Assembly (NCBI GenBank): GCA_018240565.1
Contig: JAFEFO010000041.1
Coordinates: 62,001 to 126,000 of the forward strand
Source: Pseudomonadota bacterium
GTDB taxonomy: Bacteria; Pseudomonadota; Gammaproteobacteria; Xanthomonadales; Rhodanobacteraceae
DNA length: 64,000 nucleotides
Reading direction: 5' to 3'
The notes beneath the pieces are model-generated. The model worked only from the letters and a program-made list of their open reading frames with translations, did not search any database and was not told the origin of the DNA. The position numbers were made by a program, and so were the translations under genes. Positions 59,903 through 64,000 of this stretch are shown here, one piece after another (the stretch's first letter is position 1; the number at the start of each line of letters is the position of its first letter).

Positions 59903-61193
59903 GGCCGTGGCCACGGCGAACAAGCCGTCGTTGTGGCGTGCCTTCGCGACCCCCGCGGCATGGACGATGCTGTTCTTCGGTTTTTCGTCCGGCCTGCCGT
60001 TCCTGCTCGTGGCCGGCACGCTGGCCTACTGGCTCAAGCAGCGCGGCATCGCCATCGCCGACATCACCATGATCGCCAGCGCCGGCATGGCCTACGCGCT
60101 GAAATTCCTGTGGGCGCCACTGCTCGACCATTGGCATCTGCCGCTGTTCCGGCGCCTGGGACGCCGCCGCGGATGGCTGCTGTTCGCCCAACTGGGCGTG
60201 ACCGCCGGCTTGCTGGCGATGGCGGCGATCACGCCGGAACACCTTTCCGCGTTCGTCGTCGCCGCGCTGGTCGTGGCCTTGCTCGGGGCGACGCAGGACA
60301 TCGCCGTGGATGCCTATCGCATCGAGATCGCGCCAATCCGGGACCAGGGCGCGCTGGTGGCGACTTATGCGCTGGGCTATCGCCTGGGCCTGCTCGTGGC
60401 CGGCGCGCTGGCCTTGATCCTCGCCGACCACTGGCCGTGGCGCAGCGTCTATGGGCTGATGGCGGCGACGATGCTGCTGCCGATCGTGGCCAACCTGCGT
60501 GCACGCGAACCGGATGCAATCGCCCAGGCGCCGTTGCGCTGGCGCGAGGCGATGCGCGTGGGCGTGATCGAACCGTTTGCCGATTTCTTCCGCCGCTATC
60601 GCCTGCCGCTCGCGCTGGCGACACTGGCCTTCATCCTCGTGTTCAAGATTCCCGAGCAGGCGACGATCGGCGGCATCATGAGCCCTTTCTACCGCGACAT
60701 GGGTTTCTCGCTCACCGCGATCGGCTCGATCACGAAGATCTATGGTGTCGCCATCGGCATCGCCGGCGTTTTCGTCGGCGGTGCGGCGGTCGCACGCTTC
60801 GGCGTATGGCCAAGCCTGCTCACGGGCATCGTCGTGTGTGGCTGCAGCAACCTGCTCTATCTCTTGCTGATGTCGCATCAGGGCGATTTGTGGATGTTGA
60901 CCGCGGTGATCTCGGGCGAGAACTTCACCTTGGGATTCCTCGGTCCGCCGACGGTCGCGTTCCTGTCCTCGCTGGTCAACCGCGATCACACCGCGACGCA
61001 ATACGCCTTGCTTGCGTCGCTGGTGAACCTGCCGGGCAAGGTATTGGGATTCTTCGCCGGCGCCATCGTCGCCGCGTCAGGCTACGCGGCGTTTTTCGTG
61101 ATCACCGTGCTGGCAATCCTGCCGGCGGTGGTGTTGTGCCTTTGGTTGTGGCCGCGTTTCCGGCAGCTGGAAAAGGCGCGCGGCGACGCGTGA
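59892..61193 (+). CDS. ampG: AmpG-type muropeptide permease (MFS)
   Basis: 433 residues, twelve predicted helices. AmpG landmarks are G-F-S-S-G-L-P-F-L-L, K-F-L-W-A-P-L-L-D, L-G-R-R-R-G-W-L-L, T-Q-D-I-A-V-D-A-Y and L-G-Y-R-L-G-L-L-V-A-G. It imports GlcNAc-anhydro-MurNAc peptides for murein recycling. It begins inside the xthA stop region and is followed by an RHH gene; anmK is the nearest functional relative, also on murein recycling. Downstream effects on AmpR-type control are not visible here. Confidence 0.93.
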   Translation: MQTEAVATANKPSLWRAFATPAAWTMLFFGFSSGLPFLLVAGTLAYWLKQRGIAIADITMIASAGMAYALKFLWAPLLDHWHLPLFRRLGRRRGWLLFAQLGVTAGLLAMAAITPEHLSAFVVAALVVALLGATQDIAVDAYRIEIAPIRDQGALVATYALGYRLGLLVAGALALILADHWPWRSVYGLMAATMLLPIVANLRAREPDAIAQAPLRWREAMRVGVIEPFADFFRRYRLPLALATLAFILVFKIPEQATIGGIMSPFYRDMGFSLTAIGSITKIYGVAIGIAGVFVGGAAVARFGVWPSLLTGIVVCGCSNLLYLLLMSHQGDLWMLTAVISGENFTLGFLGPPTVAFLSSLVNRDHTATQYALLASLVNLPGKVLGFFAGAIVAASGYAAFFVITVLAILPAVVLCLWLWPRFRQLEKARGDA

Positions 61194-61251
61194 AATTCGC
61201 GCCGATTGCTGCCAGAATCCCACCCGCAGGGGCACAGCCAAGGAACCCGCG

Positions 61252-61548
61252 GTGCCGGACATACTCGTACGCAATATCGACGACGCGCTGGCCGAGCGCA
61301 TCAAGACGATCGCGCGCGAACGCAACTGGTCGATCAACGAAGTGATCGTCCATGTGTTGCGCCACAGCCTTGGTTTCGGCGGCGAAGACGTGGCACGGCG
61401 TGAAATCCACGACGTCGCCGAAATGCGTGGAACCTGGAATCCCAACGAATCGGCCGCCTTCCGCAAGGCGCTGGAGGCATTCGAGCAGGTCGAAGGCACG
61501 CCGCTGTTCGTGGATGCGGACAAACCGGCCGATCAGGCGCCGAAATAG
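61252..61548 (+). CDS. Orphan ribbon-helix-helix (FitA/Arc-like) protein
   Basis: 98 residues. An N-terminal ribbon-helix-helix of the Arc/FitA type (I-L-V-R-N-I-D-D-A-L-A-E-R-I-K-T-I-A-R-E) is followed by a short acidic tail. FitA-like proteins are antitoxins with PIN toxins, but no PIN gene follows; the frame instead overlaps the convergent anmK end by 16 bp. The GTG start has AAGGA upstream. It may be a stand-alone DNA-binding regulator. Confidence 0.75.
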   Translation: MPDILVRNIDDALAERIKTIARERNWSINEVIVHVLRHSLGFGGEDVARREIHDVAEMRGTWNPNESAAFRKALEAFEQVEGTPLFVDADKPADQAPK

Positions 61549-62645
61549 ATTCCGCCGAGCACGCGTGCGCCGCGCGCGCCGGTCACCGAACCGAGGCCTT
61601 CGATTGCGCGCCCGGCGAGACGCTCATGCGCCAACCATGCAAACGCCATCGCTTCGACGTAGTCCGGATCGATCCCGACCTGCGCGCTGCTGACCACCGG
61701 CAAGGGTGCCAGTTGCACGCCAATCGCGCGCATCAGCTCGCGATTGTGCACCCCGCCACCGCACACCAGCACTTCGCGTGCGGATGGCGCGTGTGAACGC
61801 ACGGCGTCGGCGACACTGCGCGCGGTCAATGCCACGAGCGTGGCCTGTACGTTCGCCGGTGTCGCGCTTGTCTCGCGCAAATGCGCGGACAGCCAATTCA
61901 GGTGAAACACCTCGCGTCCCGTACTTTTCGGCGGCGGCGCGGCGAAATACGGCTCGCTGAGCAAACGTTGAAGAAGCGATGCGTCGGCCTTGCCGCGCGC
62001 AGCGAAGGCGCCGTCGCGGTCGAATGCCTCGCCCAGGTGCTGTTGCGTCCAGGCATCGAGCAGGCAGCTTGCGGGACCTGTGTCGAATCCGCGCAGCGGC
62101 TTGCCGTCGAGGATGGTGATGTTGGCGATGCCGCCAAGGTTGAGCACGACGCGGTCGATGCCATCGCGAGGCAGAATTGCGGCGTGGAACGCCGGCGCCA
62201 GTGGCGCGCCAAGGCCGCCTGCGGCGATGTCGCGGCGGCGGAAATCCGCCACGGTCGTGATGCCGGTGTTTTCCGCGATGACGTTCGCATCGCCCAGTTG
62301 CAGGCTGTAGGGAATCGCGTTGCGTGGACGGTGGCGCACGGTCTGGCCGTGCGAACCGATCGCCGCGACGACACGGGCATCGATGCCCTCGCGTTGCAAC
62401 AATGCATGGGCCGCAGCGGCGAAGTTGCGTGCGATTTCCACATCCAGTGCGGCCAGGTCGTCCAGTGCGACGCAGCCATCGCCTTGCGCCAGATCGAGAA
62501 TGCGCTGACGCAGATCGTTGGGATACGCTTGCGTCAGCGCCGCGTGCAGGCGCGGCGCAGGATCGAAGCCGGCGAGCGCGACGTCAATGCCATCGGCACT
62601 GGTGCCGGACATGAGCCCGAGAAAGAGCGCGGCGGGTTGCGCCAC
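61533..62645 (-). CDS. anmK: Anhydro-N-acetylmuramic acid kinase
   Basis: 370 residues, ASKHA fold. G-L-M-S-G-T-S-A-D-G-I-D-V-A-L (phosphate 1), the H-G-Q-T-V-R-H segment, L-N-L-G-G-I-A-N-I, F-D-T-G-P-A and C-G-G-G-V-H-N are typical. It converts anhydroMurNAc to MurNAc-6-phosphate. Its neighbours are ampG and an M23 endopeptidase, giving a murein-recycling set. It follows the M23 gene by six bp on the same strand. Confidence 0.96.
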   Translation of the reverse strand: MAQPAALFLGLMSGTSADGIDVALAGFDPAPRLHAALTQAYPNDLRQRILDLAQGDGCVALDDLAALDVEIARNFAAAAHALLQREGIDARVVAAIGSHGQTVRHRPRNAIPYSLQLGDANVIAENTGITTVADFRRRDIAAGGLGAPLAPAFHAAILPRDGIDRVVLNLGGIANITILDGKPLRGFDTGPASCLLDAWTQQHLGEAFDRDGAFAARGKADASLLQRLLSEPYFAAPPPKSTGREVFHLNWLSAHLRETSATPANVQATLVALTARSVADAVRSHAPSAREVLVCGGGVHNRELMRAIGVQLAPLPVVSSAQVGIDPDYVEAMAFAWLAHERLAGRAIEGLGSVTGARGARVLGGIYFGA

Positions 62646-62651
62646 GGAAGA

Positions 62652-63974
62652 CTACTTTGCCGACGCCAGTTGCAAGCTGTCGAGTTTGTCGAGCTTGGCC
62701 AGCATCGGCGAGGACTCGCGCTTGAAGCGTGCGAACTCCGCCGCCGGCAGCGGCTCGGGCTTGGGCAGCGTGACCGTGAGCGGATTGCGGTGCACGCCAT
62801 CGACGCGGAACTCGTAGTGCAGGTGCGGGCCGGTGGCCAGGCCCGTCATGCCGACAAAGCCGATCGTCTGGCCCTGGCTTACGTGCTGCCCGACCCGCTC
62901 GTTCGCAAAGCGCGACATGTGCCCGTACAGGGTGCTGAAGTGGCGACCGTGGTCGATGATGACGACGTTGCCGTAACCGTGCTGCCAGCCGCGGAAGACG
63001 ATGCGGCCGTCGCCCGCGGCATGCACGGGCGTGCCGGTCGGCGCGGCATAGTCCACGCCCTGGTGCGCACGTGTGTAGCCCAGGATCGGATGCAGGCGCG
63101 CAAGGCTGAAGAATGACGAGATGCGCGTGAATGCGACCGGCGTGCGCAGGAAGGACTTGCGCAAGGGCCGGCCGTCGGCGCTGTAGAACATCGTGCCGCC
63201 ACGGCTGTCGGTGTAGCGGATTGCGGAAAACCGCTTGCCGCGGTTTACGAAATACGCAGCCAGGATGTCGCCATCGCGCAGCTTTTCGCCTTCGCGCCAG
63301 ACACTGTCGTAGATCACGGTGAAACTGTCGCCCGGACGCAGGTCCTGGGCGAAATCGATGTCGTAGCCGAAGGCGTCGGCGAGCTTGATGACCATCGCAT
63401 CATCCATTCCCGCGCGGTTGGCGGCGTCGAACAGCGAGTCCGTGATGATGCCGTGCGCGACCTCGCTGCGGCGTTCGACGTCGCGCGCGGCGGTGCTCTG
63501 GTGCATGCCCTTCGCGTCGAACGTGACCGTGACCTGGGTCTTCTCGTCGCGGTCGAAACGCAATGCGGTCAGGTGGCCATCGGTGGCGTGGGCGAAAGCG
63601 AATTCCTCGCCCGGATGAATGCGCACCAGCGCATCCTTGTTCGCCGAATCCAGCAGCAAGGTATGCAGGTCGTTTCCCGACACGCCTTGTGCGTGGAAAA
63701 TCGCGCCGACGGTCTGCCCCGGCTGCACGCTCACGGTTCGCCAGTCGATGTCGGCGTCGGGCGGGGCGGTGTCTTGCGTTTGTACCGGCAGCGGCGGCAC
63801 CGGCAGATCGAGGGTTATGAAATCGCTGGCGATCGGATCGCGCGTGGCGTTCGCGCCGCGCGGTGCGAGCAGGCCGATGACGGCGACCGCAGCGAACAGG
63901 ATGGCGGCGAGCAGCCAGTGGCGATGGCGCCAACTCAACGGCGCCGCCGTGGCCTTGCGCAACCACGAATGCAC
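62652..63974 (-). CDS. M23-family peptidoglycan DD-endopeptidase (MepM-like)
   Basis: 440 residues. An N-terminal anchor (about 20-40) precedes a LysM/OapA-type region (about 80-170) and a C-terminal LytM domain with zinc motif H-Q-G-V-D-Y-A-A-P-T-G-T-P-V and H-L-H-Y-E-F. It should cut murein cross-links in the periplasm for growth. It precedes anmK in the same direction by six bp, suggesting an operon. Only 26 bp remain to the right edge and hold no identifiable gene. Confidence 0.92.
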   Translation of the reverse strand: MHSWLRKATAAPLSWRHRHWLLAAILFAAVAVIGLLAPRGANATRDPIASDFITLDLPVPPLPVQTQDTAPPDADIDWRTVSVQPGQTVGAIFHAQGVSGNDLHTLLLDSANKDALVRIHPGEEFAFAHATDGHLTALRFDRDEKTQVTVTFDAKGMHQSTAARDVERRSEVAHGIITDSLFDAANRAGMDDAMVIKLADAFGYDIDFAQDLRPGDSFTVIYDSVWREGEKLRDGDILAAYFVNRGKRFSAIRYTDSRGGTMFYSADGRPLRKSFLRTPVAFTRISSFFSLARLHPILGYTRAHQGVDYAAPTGTPVHAAGDGRIVFRGWQHGYGNVVIIDHGRHFSTLYGHMSRFANERVGQHVSQGQTIGFVGMTGLATGPHLHYEFRVDGVHRNPLTVTLPKPEPLPAAEFARFKRESSPMLAKLDKLDSLQLASAK

Positions 63975-64000
63975 GACGTGCGATTTGTAGAAATGGAAAT

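Noticed and set aside
61252..61548. A toxin-antitoxin pair
   Set aside because: Only the antitoxin-like RHH is present; the next gene is the unrelated kinase anmK on the other strand.

Overview
The window is about 64 kb of GC-rich, densely packed bacterial chromosome. Gene content and order point to a gammaproteobacterium of the Xanthomonadales (Lysobacterales), possibly Rhodanobacteraceae. The radC / coaBC-dut-algC block, the nearby pyrE, xthA, ampG, anmK and M23 peptidase, a FadI-like thiolase, a large TonB-dependent receptor with a C-terminal Phe, and many TPR proteins all fit. This placement is inference from gene content; no rRNA or tRNA gene was seen. No insertion sequence, prophage or CRISPR array was recognised.

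Layout. (1) 1-10 kb: end of a secreted HAF-type repeat protein, small redox and lipid genes (ferredoxin reductase, hot-dog thioesterase, acyltransferase, YheT hydrolase, SDR), two short repeat elements, a giant tricorn-type protease and a CPBP membrane protease. (2) 10.7-13.7 kb, minus strand: a nitric oxide reductase operon (norC, norB, two small membrane proteins, a cytochrome c) behind an FNR/DNR-type box. (3) 13.9-17.3 kb: an overlapping three-gene operon of TPR protein, soluble PQQ sugar dehydrogenase and TPR-AspH hydroxylase. (4) 17.3-22.7 kb: nitrogen control, with glnA behind a sigma-54 promoter and NtrC site, then ntrB-ntrC with an NtrC site touching the ntrB start; a Y-family polymerase sits between them. 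(5) 22.7-27.2 kb: GNAT, methyltransferase, thiolase and a LtaS-like phosphotransferase. (6) 27.3-34.3 kb, minus strand: DUF1232, phospholipase-D lipoprotein, YceI, SixA, an orphan ParA, an exported protein and gamma-glutamyltransferase. (7) 34.6-44.4 kb: the polyamine genes speE and speA, separated by a 7-kb cassette of TonB-dependent receptor, TPR-sulfotransferase and a fused AspH-hydroxylase/sulfotransferase. (8) 44.4-52.8 kb: a TolB/TPR membrane protein, SDR, PQQ-like propeller protein, SPOR protein, argS and a PDE-like HD protein. (9) 52.9-64 kb: radC, coaBC, dut, a membrane-anchored algC, a DUF4124 protein, pyrE, xthA, ampG, an orphan ribbon-helix-helix protein, anmK and an M23 endopeptidase.

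How it fits together. The NO reductase operon and its control box indicate denitrification or NO detoxification. The glnA/ntrBC block is a self-controlling nitrogen circuit. The right end groups murein recycling (AmpG, AnmK) with murein cleavage (M23). The least explained part is the receptor, sulfotransferase and hydroxylase cassette at 35.7-42.3 kb. With the second AspH operon at 13.9-17.3 kb it suggests dedicated modification of surface or periplasmic proteins or peptides. That is a hypothesis; nothing in the sequence identifies the substrate.
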